A stretch of 14,313 bases of DNA from Ilyonectria destructans (Eukaryota; Ascomycota; Sordariomycetes; Hypocreales; Nectriaceae): assembly GCA_020740775.1 (NCBI GenBank), contig JAHEWK010000072.1, forward strand, positions 1-14,313, read 5' to 3'. The position numbers were made by a program, and so were the translations under genes. The notes beneath the pieces were generated by a model. That model searched no databases. It was not told where the DNA came from and saw only the letters and a list, made by a program, of their open reading frames with translations. This document shows positions 1-7,500 of the stretch, one piece after another. Each line of letters opens with the position of its first letter. Position 1 is the stretch's first letter.

Positions 1-819
1 CCAGCATACAATGAAAGGGGACGGAAGAACAAGTGCAGAAGCCCAAAAGCGTGGGGCCACCAGGGATCTGACTGGGCGAACCGAGCAGGATTCACTGCTA
101 ATTTCGGCTTCCATGCCGCTCGTCGGGAAGCGCTCATCAACGCCAATGGTGGGTTTACCCACCTCTAAACTGGTCTAGAAGCTGACAATTTTAGATCGGG
201 GATATTCTCTGGGTCAGGTATTAAGATTTGCCTCACAGAGGAGCGCGGGTGTGCTTTTCAATTCTTATCTTGGTGATATGTCCACCGTTGATGGCTCAGC
301 GAGCTACCTCAAATTGAACCTCCGACACAACTTAGCTGACGATTTTCGCTCTGCATCAATGAAGAGAAACCCGAATTTACGTTTCTCTCTGACACCTCGG
401 AGAGGCGTGAGCTAGAAGTCAGCCCGGAATATGCGCCTTGTACGAATCAAATTGAATTGTTGCAAACGCAAATAGATCATTCGCCTCCAGGGGATGATGT
501 CTCGCAACTGGAAGATCAACGCAAATCTTTGTACAATTCTCGCAGAACTCTGGAACGGAAGACGTTGAAGAAGTGTCAGCAGAGTCAGAAAGTTATCTAC
601 GACACTGATTGCGAAGAACATGAGCAAGATGACTGGCGTCGAAGTCACTTTCGCCGTATTTATCACATGCTGCCGAAAGAACGCCAACGGCTGGCCGAGA
701 TAATGACAAAACAGGTTTTGCCACGAAGTCCAGAATGGATATCAGCACTGAATGATTTGATTTCTCTCCGTCTAAGCAACCATCGCGTCGCGTACCAAGA
801 GGCTCCTCCTCCTCTGTAA
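1..819 (+). pseudogene. DUF3435-type tyrosine recombinase (Starship-captain-like), 3' part, frameshifted
   Basis: The 5' end lies outside the window. Three blocks read as one protein. Frame 1 (1-148) contains FHAARREAL, with His at 112-114 and Arg at 121-123, matching the HxxR box of tyrosine recombinases. Exon 2 (195 to about 395, frame 2) contains FNSYLGDMSTVDG, a hallmark of fungal DUF3435 proteins, and its Tyr (266-268) is the probable nucleophile. The third block (about 380-819, frame 1) holds the family's charged C-terminal region, including SERRELE, then a short coiled-coil-like stretch, then FRRIYHMLPKERQRLAEI and RSPEWISALNDLISL. Enzymes of this kind cut and rejoin DNA; captains mobilise Starships. 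Between blocks two and three the frame changes near 390-400 by a one-base-type indel, and frame 2 meets TAG at 414-416. The end at TAA 817 lacks the C-terminal zinc-finger-like tail I expect in many relatives, so it may be truncated. Family assignment is confident; identity as a captain rather than another DUF3435 gene is inference. Confidence 0.8.
149..194 (+). other. 46-bp spliceosomal intron in the DUF3435 gene
   Basis: The frame-1 coding sequence up to G148 and the frame-2 sequence from A195 join into a family-like protein (...INAN-DRGYSLGQV...) if 149-194 is removed. The segment begins GTGGGT, ends TTTTAG, and carries a fungal branch-point motif GCTGAC at 181-186, a few bases before the 3' splice site. 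The size is typical of filamentous ascomycete introns. Left unspliced, frame 1 would stop at TAA 166-168. Confidence 0.75.
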
Positions 820-837
820 TATCTACTAGATCCATTT

Positions 838-1023
838 GAAAGGAAAGGAAGGAAGGAGGGTATACTATAAAAGTAGAAAAGCTATAAAAAAAAAAGAGTA
901 GAAGGAAGGGAAGAGAGGGAAGCCTTAGAGGGCTTGGGGGGGGGAGGGCTTTGTTTTCTTTTCTTTCTTTTCCTTTCTTTTCCTCCCTCTTTCTTTCCTT
1001 CTTTGCTTCTTTCCCCCTTCCTT
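838..1023. repeat. Purine-rich then pyrimidine-rich arms around a G9 run
   Basis: The plus strand is almost all purine at about 838-921 (GGAAGGAAGGAGGG-type, interrupted by A/T-rich bits) and almost all pyrimidine at about 950-1023. Between them are a small hairpin (AAGCC...GGCTT, 920-935) and a nine-G run at 936-944. The arms are imperfectly complementary, so the region could form an imperfect cruciform or triplex. No gene is visible. Confidence 0.5.
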
Positions 1024-1039
1024 CTGATTGGCCGGAAAG

Positions 1040-1146
1040 CAGTCATCCTATGGACCGGTGGAGGCGGTGCGGCCCGTGCGTGGGGTTTTCAGCCAATGGC
1101 GGCGGCGCAAACAGTCATCCTATGGACAATCGGTTCGTAGGATGAC
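1040..1146. repeat. Two 16-bp direct repeats plus an inverted 9-bp copy, with CCAAT motifs
   Basis: CAGTCATCCTATGGAC occurs at 1040-1055 and again at 1112-1127. Its core GTCATCCTA returns inverted as TAGGATGAC at 1138-1146, forming a 9-bp stem with a 15-nt loop against 1114-1122. Before the first copy is ATTGG (an inverted CCAAT, about 1027-1031), and CCAAT is found at 1093-1097. The GC-rich stretch in between contrasts with the low-complexity flanks. It could be a promoter or transposon-terminus remnant. There is no adjacent ORF to assign it to. Confidence 0.5.
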
Positions 1147-1159
1147 CAACGACTAATGG

Positions 1160-1565
1160 TTTTTTTTATTTTATTTATTTTATTTTATTTTATTTTATTT
1201 TATTTATTTTATTTTATTTTATTTTATTTTATTTTATTTTATTTTATTTTATTTTATTTTATTTTATTTTATTTTCTTTTATTTTTATTTTATTTTATTT
1301 TATTTTATTTTATTTTATTTATTTTATTTATTTTATTTTTTTATTTTTTTATTTTCTTTTCTTTTATTTTCTTTTCTTTTCTTTTCTTTTCTTTTCTTTT
1401 TTTTCTTTCTTTTTTTTTCTTTTATTTTCTTTTCTTTTCTTTTCTTTTCTTTTTTTCTTTTCTTTTCTTTTCTTTTCTTTTCTTTTCTTTCTTTTCTTTT
1501 CTTTTTTTCTTTTCTTTTCTTTTCTTTTTTTCTTTTCTTTTCTTTCTTTTCTTTTCTTTTCTTTC

Positions 1566-1596
<31 letters not shown>

Positions 1597-1619
1597 CTTT
1601 TCTTTTCTTTTTTTTTTTC

Positions 1620-1650
<31 letters not shown>

Positions 1651-1976
1651 CTTTCTTTCTTTCTTTTCTTTTTCCTCTTCTTCTCCCCCTCTCTCTTTCT
1701 TTCTTCCTCTTTCTTTTTCTCTTCCCTTCTTTTCCCCTTTCTCCTTTTCTTTCTCTCCGTTCTCTCTTCTTCTTTCTTTTCCTTTCTTCTCTTTTTCTCT
1801 CTCTCTTTCTCTTTCCTTTCTCTCTTCTTTCTTTCCTTTCTTCTCCTTTTCTCTCTCTTTTTCTCTTTTTCTTTCCTCTCTTTCTCTTCTTTCTTCTTCT
1901 TCTTTTTTCCTTTTCTTTTCCACTTCTTTTTCTTTTCACTCTTTTTCTTCCTTCTCTTTTTTCTCTTTTTTCTTTT
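1160..1976. repeat. TTTTA/TTTTC pentanucleotide microsatellite decaying to CT-rich sequence
   Basis: From 1160 to about 1365 the plus strand is mostly (TTTTA)n. From about 1355 to 1673 it is mostly (TTTTC)n with slipped TTTC and poly-T interruptions. From 1674 to 1976 it is degenerate CT. Only one G occurs between 1160 and 1987 (at 1759). The long ORFs across it (F/L/Y-rich on plus, K/E/R-rich on minus) are simply translations of the repeat, not genes. Confidence 0.95.
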
Positions 1977-2012
1977 AATTACTAACTGACTAACTTACTG
2001 TTAGATTGGACC

Positions 2013-2194
2013 TGTTGAATTGGAGGCATGGAACACCAGGGCTCCAGGATGTCACGTGTGGAATAGGGAGGCCTTCGGGCCCCACTTATAGGCCCGGGGT
2101 GTAGTCCAAAGCAGACAGCCCCTGACAACAACAACAGATACAAAATACACACACATGTTGAAGGTCATAAATTGGTCATACAAGCAATCCAACA
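2013..2194. mobile_element. Solo LTR A (182 bp), target duplication GGACC
   Basis: The segment starts TGTTGAATTG and ends CAATCCAACA, near-perfect inverted termini with the TG...CA ends of an LTR. GGACC directly precedes it (2008-2012) and directly follows it (2195-2199), as expected of an LTR-retrotransposon insertion reduced to one LTR by LTR-LTR recombination. No coding sequence lies inside. The first 40 or so and last 60 or so bases resemble solo LTR B. The termini also resemble those of the complete copia element, so a copia-type parent is likely. Confidence 0.88.
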
Positions 2195-2199
2195 GGACC

Positions 2200-2565
2200 A
2201 TGCACCCGCATCAGACCGGGTGGTCATGTGATCAGTTGCCTAGCACTTTGCCACAAGGCTTAGGAAGCAGCTTCTAGCTGATTCTACACAGCACAGAACA
2301 GGTATATAAAGCTTGCTCTGATACCTCAGAATAAGAAAGGAGGAGCAGATATACACAGATAATACACACGATTGACATCATCAGAGTGCCACGCTAGCTT
2401 TCCGACACATATCGACCCCACCCTGGGTCCAGCACTCCGGACGTTCCTGTCACACTGACTATAAAAGATACCTATATAATACTCTTCTGTATATAGGTAA
2501 TAGAATTTACAGCTAGCTTAGGATAATAGCAGCTATTACCGGCAGGCTGTAATTGCAGTTTTAAG
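2200..2565. other. Gene-free spacer between solo LTRs, with LTR-like promoter sequence
   Basis: No ORF of note is present. A TATATAAAG box sits near 2303-2311, followed by A-rich sequence and a GC-richer end near 2415-2454, which looks like the promoter and R/U5 portion of an old LTR. TGTGA at 2227 and TCACA ending at 2454 could be its termini, but the 5-bp flanks (ggtca and ctgac) do not match. From about 2460 the sequence is AT-rich. The stretch 2511-2540 (tagcttag..ataatagcagct) recurs in similar form near 3100-3125. Confidence 0.4.
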
Positions 2566-2570
2566 TTACT

Positions 2571-2763
2571 TGTAACGGGCTGTGCCCGTAGGTGGCCTCG
2601 GGAACCCTCGGCCTTTCGTGGCCCACTTTTACCTTTAAGCCACCATGACAAGTATATTTATGAATGGACCTCCTCTACTCTCTTTCTCGTCTTCTTTCCT
2701 TAAGTTGGTATACTCTGTAGAGTGGCCTAGCTAGTTGCAATACACTACCTTGAGACCGTTACA
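2571..2763. mobile_element. Solo LTR C (193 bp), target duplication TTACT
   Basis: The termini are TGTAACGG and CCGTTACA, a perfect 8-bp inverted pair with TG...CA ends. TTACT flanks it on both sides (2566-2570 and 2764-2768). It shows no similarity by eye to solo LTRs A and B, so it derives from a different LTR family. It contains no ORF. Superfamily (copia or gypsy) cannot be told from the LTR alone. Confidence 0.85.
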
Positions 2764-2860
2764 TTACTATATATAGATAAGAGTATTTCTATTTAGCTTA
2801 TAGCTTAATTTATACTAATAGTTAGGCCTAAGTTGCTATATATATAAGTTAGGATATTTT

Positions 2861-3091
2861 TGTTGAATTGGTGGCATGTTGGAACACCAGGGCTCCAGGG
2901 AGTCACATGAGAAACAGGAGATTGTCAGGCGATTCGGAAGGGGGCTCGCCGAGCCTTCGGCCGGCTGGCCCGTATTAGGAAGAAAAGGAAAGCAAGACCT
3001 CCCTGATAAAAAGGGGGGGAGCTACAGTGAACAGATACACAATACACACACATGTTCAAGGTCATCATTTGGTCATACCAGCAATTCGACA
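2861..3091. mobile_element. Solo LTR B (231 bp), target duplication ATTTT
   Basis: It begins TGTTGAATTGG and ends CAATTCGACA (inverted termini with one mismatch in eight). ATTTT flanks it at 2856-2860 and 3092-3096. It is related to solo LTR A at both ends (shared GGAACACCAGGGCTCCAGG near the start; ACACACACATGTT, AAGGTCAT and TGGTCATAC near the end). Its middle is different and longer, with a G/C-rich inverted segment around 2945-2970. Having its own target duplication shows it is an independent insertion, not the other LTR of the same element. A short ORF here overlaps the LTR and is not a gene. Confidence 0.88.
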
Positions 3092-3096
3092 ATTTT

Positions 3097-3331
3097 TAAT
3101 TAGCTTAGAATAGTAGCAGCTTATACTAGCAGCTTATACTAGCAGGCTTAACCTTTTATCTAACCTAGTACTACATACTAAAATTAATTGTAGTACAATT
3201 GATTTATTTTGCCCCTCAGAACAAGCTGGTGGGGCCATAGTAAAGGTCGAGGGCGCTCGGGCCACATTCCGCCAGGACAAGCGGGGCCCTTCCTCCAGGA
3301 CAAGCGCCAGGCCCAAGGTGGGATTTGGGTT
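3097..3331. other. Spacer left of the pogo-like element, with short direct repeats
   Basis: No gene is recognisable. A 13-bp unit TAGCAGCTTATAC is tandemly repeated at 3114-3139, followed by a partial third copy. CCAGGACAAGCG occurs at 3272-3283 and 3295-3306. Composition switches abruptly from AT-rich to GC-rich near 3210. The sequence just outside the transposon ends in TA at 3332-3333, the target dinucleotide. Confidence 0.5.
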
Positions 3332-3333
3332 TA

Positions 3334-3437
3334 CTAGGGGGGGTCTCGGTCCCAGCACAGCTCCACCCCCCGTTCGTCCCTCACGGGAGGGTCGTTGACC
3401 AAGCCAAAAGTCGTTGACTCACCAAAAATTTAGGTAC
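3334..3437 (+). repeat. Left terminal inverted repeat of the pogo-like transposon
   Basis: It pairs with the right repeat at 11561-11661. By eye the first 86 or so bases differ only by one G in the terminal G-run and one A/G change near 3388. Inside are two copies of GTCGTTGAC (3391-3399 and 3410-3418), 19 bp apart, candidate transposase-binding sites. The end motif ACCAAAAATTTAGGTAC (3421-3437) recurs at 3460-3475 with one A fewer. Confidence 0.88.
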
Positions 3438-3663
3438 ATGCAGTTTGTATGTGCACCCCACCAAAATTTAGGTACCACTGTTTATGCCAATATTTCTCTT
3501 ATTTACAACTGCACATGCTTTCTCGTGGTTATGACGCAACGCAGCCCACTTCCCCGCATTGTGATACCTTCAATTCCACGTTATCACTTTTGATGCTCCT
3601 ACTTCAAACGTGCCATAACACTATGAGTTCTCTCCGTCTTCATTCGATTGGTCTGCATCATCA

Positions 3664-5819
3664 GAATGCCCAGAAGCAGGAGATTCTGCAGTAACAAGAT
3701 GGATTACTCTGCTACTGGGAAGCCAGATTTCTTGCGGTATACAACTGATAACCTTGAGACTCGAACCCCTCGCAGCAGTAGAGCTCCTTGAAGCTGGGTA
3801 TTATCGCTATGTCACTACAGCTGCAAAAGAACTCCAAGTACCGAGGGGGAGACTCCGAGGTCGTCTTAAGGGAGCGAAGGCAGTTACTGAAAATGGCGGT
3901 AACCGCATTCTTCTCAACGACAAGCAAGAAGGTGCAATTCTCTGCTGGGCGCATCGCCGCATAACACAGGACACCACATACAACTTCGGGCTCTTCAACA
4001 CAATGCAGATGCTATTTTGAGAGCCTCGGGGCATACACATAAGACTTCGAGATCTTGGGCAAAGAGATTTATGAGACGCTGAAGGATACATTCTATGTCA
4101 AGAAGACAACAACTAAGGATCTGAAGCGGAAGCAATGGCAGACCGCACCCACATTGTAGCTTTTTTCCGCGATTTCCAGGCGTTCATCGAAGACAACTGC
4201 ATCAAACGCGAGAATATCTGGAATTTCGATGAGACCGGCTTCATGGTTGGATATCTTCAAGGGGCACATTTGTGTGGACTTTCCTGGAATTGAGCAGCCA
4301 GTCCTAACCGACTCACATGATACTGTCTCTGTGACTGCAGTTGAAGCGATATCTGCAGCTGGAGCCTCTATTCCTCCATTTCTCATCCTTCCTGTGTTGC
4401 TATTCCCGTCAAATTCGTTATGAATAGATTGCACGAAGATACTACGATTACCACCAACACTAAGGGCTACATCAATGATATCCTTGCCCTTGAGTGGGCG
4501 CAACACTTTGAGAAGCTGACCCGGCCCTCTGATCCTGAAGAAAACGCGTTCTTCTTATGGATGGCTGTGAAAGCCACTTTACACATGAAATCTTCTATTT
4601 CTGCAGTCACACAACATCGAGCTCTTCCCTATGCCCCACATCTTACGCATTATCTTCAGCCTCTATGTGGGCTTTTCAATGCCTACAAGCAGTGGCACCA
4701 GCATATTCTATATCGGGAAATTGCTGATGGTGCTGGTAACTTTAATAAGACTGACTTCCTATTCCACCTTCAAGAGATCCGTGAGCATACCTTTAAGAAG
4801 ACCACGATACTATCTGCCTGGGAGAAATGCGGGCTTTTCCCTCACAACCCTGCCAAAGTCCTTGATCAAGGTTGATCCACTATCCTCGTTGGCTGCCGAG
4901 CAGTCCCGTGACTTGCTTCCGGGCTATATCTCAGAGGACCGTCTTCACCATTACTATCGGAACACACTTCCGGTCACAGCCCCGGTCCTAGGACCCCAAG
5001 GACTCCAAGACCCCTAAGCGGGTTGCTGCTACAAGCATATGACTGGGCCAACGCCCCTACACCGCCTCTCCAGATGCGGCGGAACAGAGATATCAGGATT
5101 ATGTGTGCCTACGGCTACACACATCCATTACTTCTGGCGTGCCCTTGACCCCCTCAGTTATGCGGGTCTTTGACCACGCAACTAATGCTAGCAACATCCT
5201 TAGTTACAATGGCATCGCAGCAACTGAGGACATGCACCGTCTCAAAGAGTCCTCTATCAAACGGTCAGCTGTGCAAGCAAGGACAGAAATTGTAGCAAAG
5301 TACGGGCCAATTCGTGTCGAAGATATCAGGCTCCGTATCGCTAAAGATGACCACAACAGACTGGCCGCACAGGCTGATGAAAAGAAGCGGATTTTCAGGA
5401 GGGACACTAAAGATGAGAGTCACTATTTACGCCGCTGGCTACGAGATGTCAGGGCTATAGTCAGAAGCAGCATCTTAGGCTTCAAGCAGAGTCACTACAA
5501 GAGAGGCCAGTGGGCTAAGATTGACCGGCAGATTCACCTCTCTTCAGACAAGTGGATGTCCCAAAAGTATGCTCTTCACCGCCAGCTTCAAGATAAGGGA
5601 AAGCTGCAAAACTCATGGCAAGGAACAGTAAATTGGCCACTCGACTACGACCCAGAAGTAATTCAAGAAGCTGTCAACTTCTTCATTCTTAGTGAGCAGG
5701 AGCGGGCTGCTGGGAAGAGGCAAATGTTGGCTGAGGCAAGCGAGATTGAAGTCATAGGTGAGAACACCATTGTAGTCAGCACAGGCGAATTCCTAGTCCC
5801 AAAAGACGAGTCAGACAGC
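3664..5819 (+). pseudogene. Pogo-type (Tc1/mariner) transposase, multiply frameshifted
   Basis: Fragments in different frames read in order as one transposase. 3754-4017 has an HTH_psq-like segment (TAAKELQVPRGRLRGRLKG) and the start of a CENP-B-type HTH, which continues in another frame to about 4070 (RASGHTHKTSRSWAKRF). The first catalytic Asp is in WNFDETGF (Asp 4228-4230). The second is in LMDGCESHFTHE (Asp 4560-4562), out of frame with the surrounding 4420-4875 ORF. PHLTHYLQPL follows near 4633-4665. The third Asp, expected right after QPL, is missing: the sequence runs CTATGTGGG at 4662-4670. The C-terminal charged region is open from 5103 to the TAG at 5820. At least four indels separate the blocks, so the gene cannot make an active enzyme. 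No certain start codon; upstream frame 1 is open from at least 3664. Confidence 0.8.
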
Positions 5820-5935
5820 TAGAAAGTGAAGCAGTTAGTGATGGGGTCAATTACACACATGACATACATACATTTCCGGTTTGCTGTTGTAACTCCTGTT
5901 GGATTGAGACCTCGTGTGGCGGCATAACATGCCTG

Positions 5936-6022
5936 ATCCGGACTGCCGGATCCGGACAGCCTGATCCGGAACGCCGGATGTGGTAATAAGCCGGATCCGG
6001 CATCATAACAACGCCGGATCCG
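5936..6022. promoter_or_regulatory. Array of CCGGAT/ATCCGG half-sites in U3
   Basis: Eight half-sites fall within about 90 bp upstream of the TATA box, including full palindromes CCGGATCCGG at 5946-5955 and 5991-6000 and CGGATCCG at 6015-6022. The same array is present in the 3' LTR (11251-11337). Clustering upstream of a promoter suggests a binding array for a dimeric regulator or a structured DNA/RNA element; this function is inferred. Confidence 0.55.
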
Positions 6023-6057
6023 TCTCCCTTTGGCACCCTGATCTAGATCCCTTTGAG

Positions 6058-6064
6058 TATAAAG
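6058..6064 (+). promoter_or_regulatory. TATA box of the copia LTR promoter
   Basis: TATAAAG lies about 100 bp before the LTR end and about 200 bp before the gag ATG, the position expected for the U3 promoter. The same box is at 11373-11379 in the 3' LTR. Confidence 0.65.
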
Positions 6065-6166
6065 GAGGGCCCCTGTGACCCTCAATCAATGCAGGACAAT
6101 CACATCAATTTACATCATTTGATCAATCATCTCTGCTATTGCATACAGCAAATTGCGTATCCAACA

Positions 6167-6180
6167 ATTAAGAGTCTCAT
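6167..6180 (+). other. Primer-binding site, complementary to an internal part of tRNA-Lys(CUU)
   Basis: The 14 bases immediately after the 5' LTR are ATTAAGAGTCTCAT. Their reverse complement, ATGAGACTCTTAAT, matches the anticodon stem and loop of eukaryotic tRNA-Lys(CUU) as I recall it, with U33, anticodon CUU at 34-36, and the primer's 3' end at U39. It does not look like the complement of a mature tRNA 3' end, since no TGG begins it. Drosophila copia is known to use a 39-nt half of initiator tRNA-Met in the same way. The host's own tRNA was not available to compare. Confidence 0.65.
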
Positions 6181-6261
6181 TTGCTTCAAGAGCAACCACG
6201 CAAGATACAGCTATTTGCTATCCCTATTACTTCAATTGTCATTTTCCTCAACCAACTGAAA

Positions 6262-7500
6262 ATGCATACTCAACGGAACCTCTCTACTAAGAAGGTCTAT
6301 CTCGAGACCTTCGAAGACTGGAGCAGCTGGGATAGGCCGTTCCAGATGAAGGCAAATTCTGCCCAAATCTGGGATCTAGTCAATCCTGATACAACAGACC
6401 AACCAAGACAACGCCCTATCCTGCCGACTATCAGTTCCTATTATCGACGGATTCCTCACCGTCACACTCGAGGGTCCCTGTCTAGTCAGACTGACAGTCA
6501 GACCCCTGAATTAACCAACCCGAACCAACCGGCCCAACATCGCAATGACTTAACTGCGGAAGATAAAGCCTCCTACAACCAAGACCAAAAGGACTATGAC
6601 CGCGATCTCCGGGCATATCAGCATGAGCAAGCCCTAGTCAAAGAGATCAAAGATTGGATCATGGAAACAGTCTCTCAAGGACTGATGGAGACCTGCGAAG
6701 CCCATCAGGACCTAAGGACCTGGTATACCAACCTCCGAGATAGCGTTGGGGCTACAACAACAGAACAGCAAAACGAAGCCCGAGCTAAATATCAGACCAT
6801 CCTAGCTAAGACTCCTAAGACAGCTAAGGATTTCCCTCACTGGATTACAGACTGGGAGCAAGCAACTCACAAGGCCCAGAAGAGAGGGATTGGAGGCCTA
6901 GACAACCCTAACGTGTGGTTCAACGACCTAAGCAACACTATCCAACCAGCCCTAAAGACCTGGTACTCGACCTATTACGGCACCTACAAGGATAAGCTGA
7001 GATTACAGACTCTAGCTATCCGGGAAGTTGCCAAAGACCTAAGGGAAGAAGTCAGCAGACAGAACCTTCTGCAGCTTGCAGCTAGGAAGCCCGAGTCATC
7101 TACGCCAATAATAACTGGAGGGGCCTTTGGACCGACCTTTGGAAATGACTCGGATCCGGCTGATCGACCTGACCCTGATCAGGATGATCCACAGCAAGCC
7201 AGATCGTCATCAAAGCGATCCTCAAAGAAACGACCGTCCGATCAGACAGAATCCAAGCTAAAGAAAAAGAAGTCAGGACCTAAGGCCACTCAAGATAAAG
7301 ATCAAGACAACTGTGAAGCCTGTGGCGGCAAGCACAAGCTATCCGGATGCTTTTACGCTCATCCCTCAAAAGCCCCTGCCTGGTTCAAAGGAAATCCAGT
7401 CATCCGAGATGCAGTCGCTTACAGACTATCCAAAGATCGGAAGCTACTCGACAAGCTTGCCTCCCTTAAGGATAAAGACGAACCTTCTGAGTCAGATTGA
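6262..7500 (+). CDS. gag: Copia Gag (capsid/nucleocapsid polyprotein)
   Basis: The product is 412 aa from the ATG at 6262, which has A at -3 and is the first ATG of this frame after the primer-binding site. Gag forms the cytoplasmic virus-like particle that packages the RNA. The N-terminus (residues about 8-35) has the W..W...MKANSAQIWDLVNP pattern typical of copia Gag. The middle is Q/D/E/K-rich and helical-looking. A Lys/Arg-rich stretch (about residues 314-345) precedes a zinc knuckle C-x2-C-x3-H-x4-C starting at Cys 351, one residue shorter than the classic C-x2-C-x4-H-x4-C. The ORF ends in TGA (7498-7500), immediately followed by CTAG, and the same frame stays open into protease. It is intact. 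Confidence 0.9.
   Translation: MHTQRNLSTKKVYLETFEDWSSWDRPFQMKANSAQIWDLVNPDTTDQPRQRPILPTISSYYRRIPHRHTRGSLSSQTDSQTPELTNPNQPAQHRNDLTAEDKASYNQDQKDYDRDLRAYQHEQALVKEIKDWIMETVSQGLMETCEAHQDLRTWYTNLRDSVGATTTEQQNEARAKYQTILAKTPKTAKDFPHWITDWEQATHKAQKRGIGGLDNPNVWFNDLSNTIQPALKTWYSTYYGTYKDKLRLQTLAIREVAKDLREEVSRQNLLQLAARKPESSTPIITGGAFGPTFGNDSDPADRPDPDQDDPQQARSSSKRSSKKRPSDQTESKLKKKKSGPKATQDKDQDNCEACGGKHKLSGCFYAHPSKAPAWFKGNPVIRDAVAYRLSKDRKLLDKLASLKDKDEPSESD

Larger units (their letters stand above)
5897..6166 (+). repeat. 5' LTR of the copia element
   Basis: It starts TGTTGGAT and ends ATCCAACA, a perfect 8-bp inverted pair. Compared base by base by eye with 11212-11481, I find no difference. U3 holds the CCGGAT/ATCCGG palindrome array (5936-6022) and a TATA box at 6058-6064, so transcription should begin roughly 25-40 bp further on. 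Confidence 0.96.

Noticed and set aside
1156..1989. 277-aa plus-strand ORF and about 190-aa minus-strand ORFs across the pentanucleotide array
   Set aside because: They are pure translations of TTTTA/TTTTC repeats (F/L/Y-rich or K/E/R-rich) with no domain. Low-complexity arrays lack stops in these frames by composition.
2227..2454. Possible fourth solo LTR (TGTGA...TCACA, with TATATAAAG)
   Set aside because: The inverted termini are only five bases and the flanking pentamers (ggtca and ctgac) do not match, so the boundaries cannot be supported.
2013..3091. Solo LTRs A and B as the two LTRs of one short element
   Set aside because: Each has its own different target duplication, their lengths differ, and nothing like an internal region lies between them.
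4093..4506. 137-aa minus-strand ORF
   Set aside because: It is antisense to the first-Asp region of the pogo transposase and has no recognisable motif.
5819..6085. Minus-strand ORFs in the 5' LTR, repeated at 11139-11400
   Set aside because: They lie within U3 on the strand opposite to the element and merely translate the CCGGATCCGG array.
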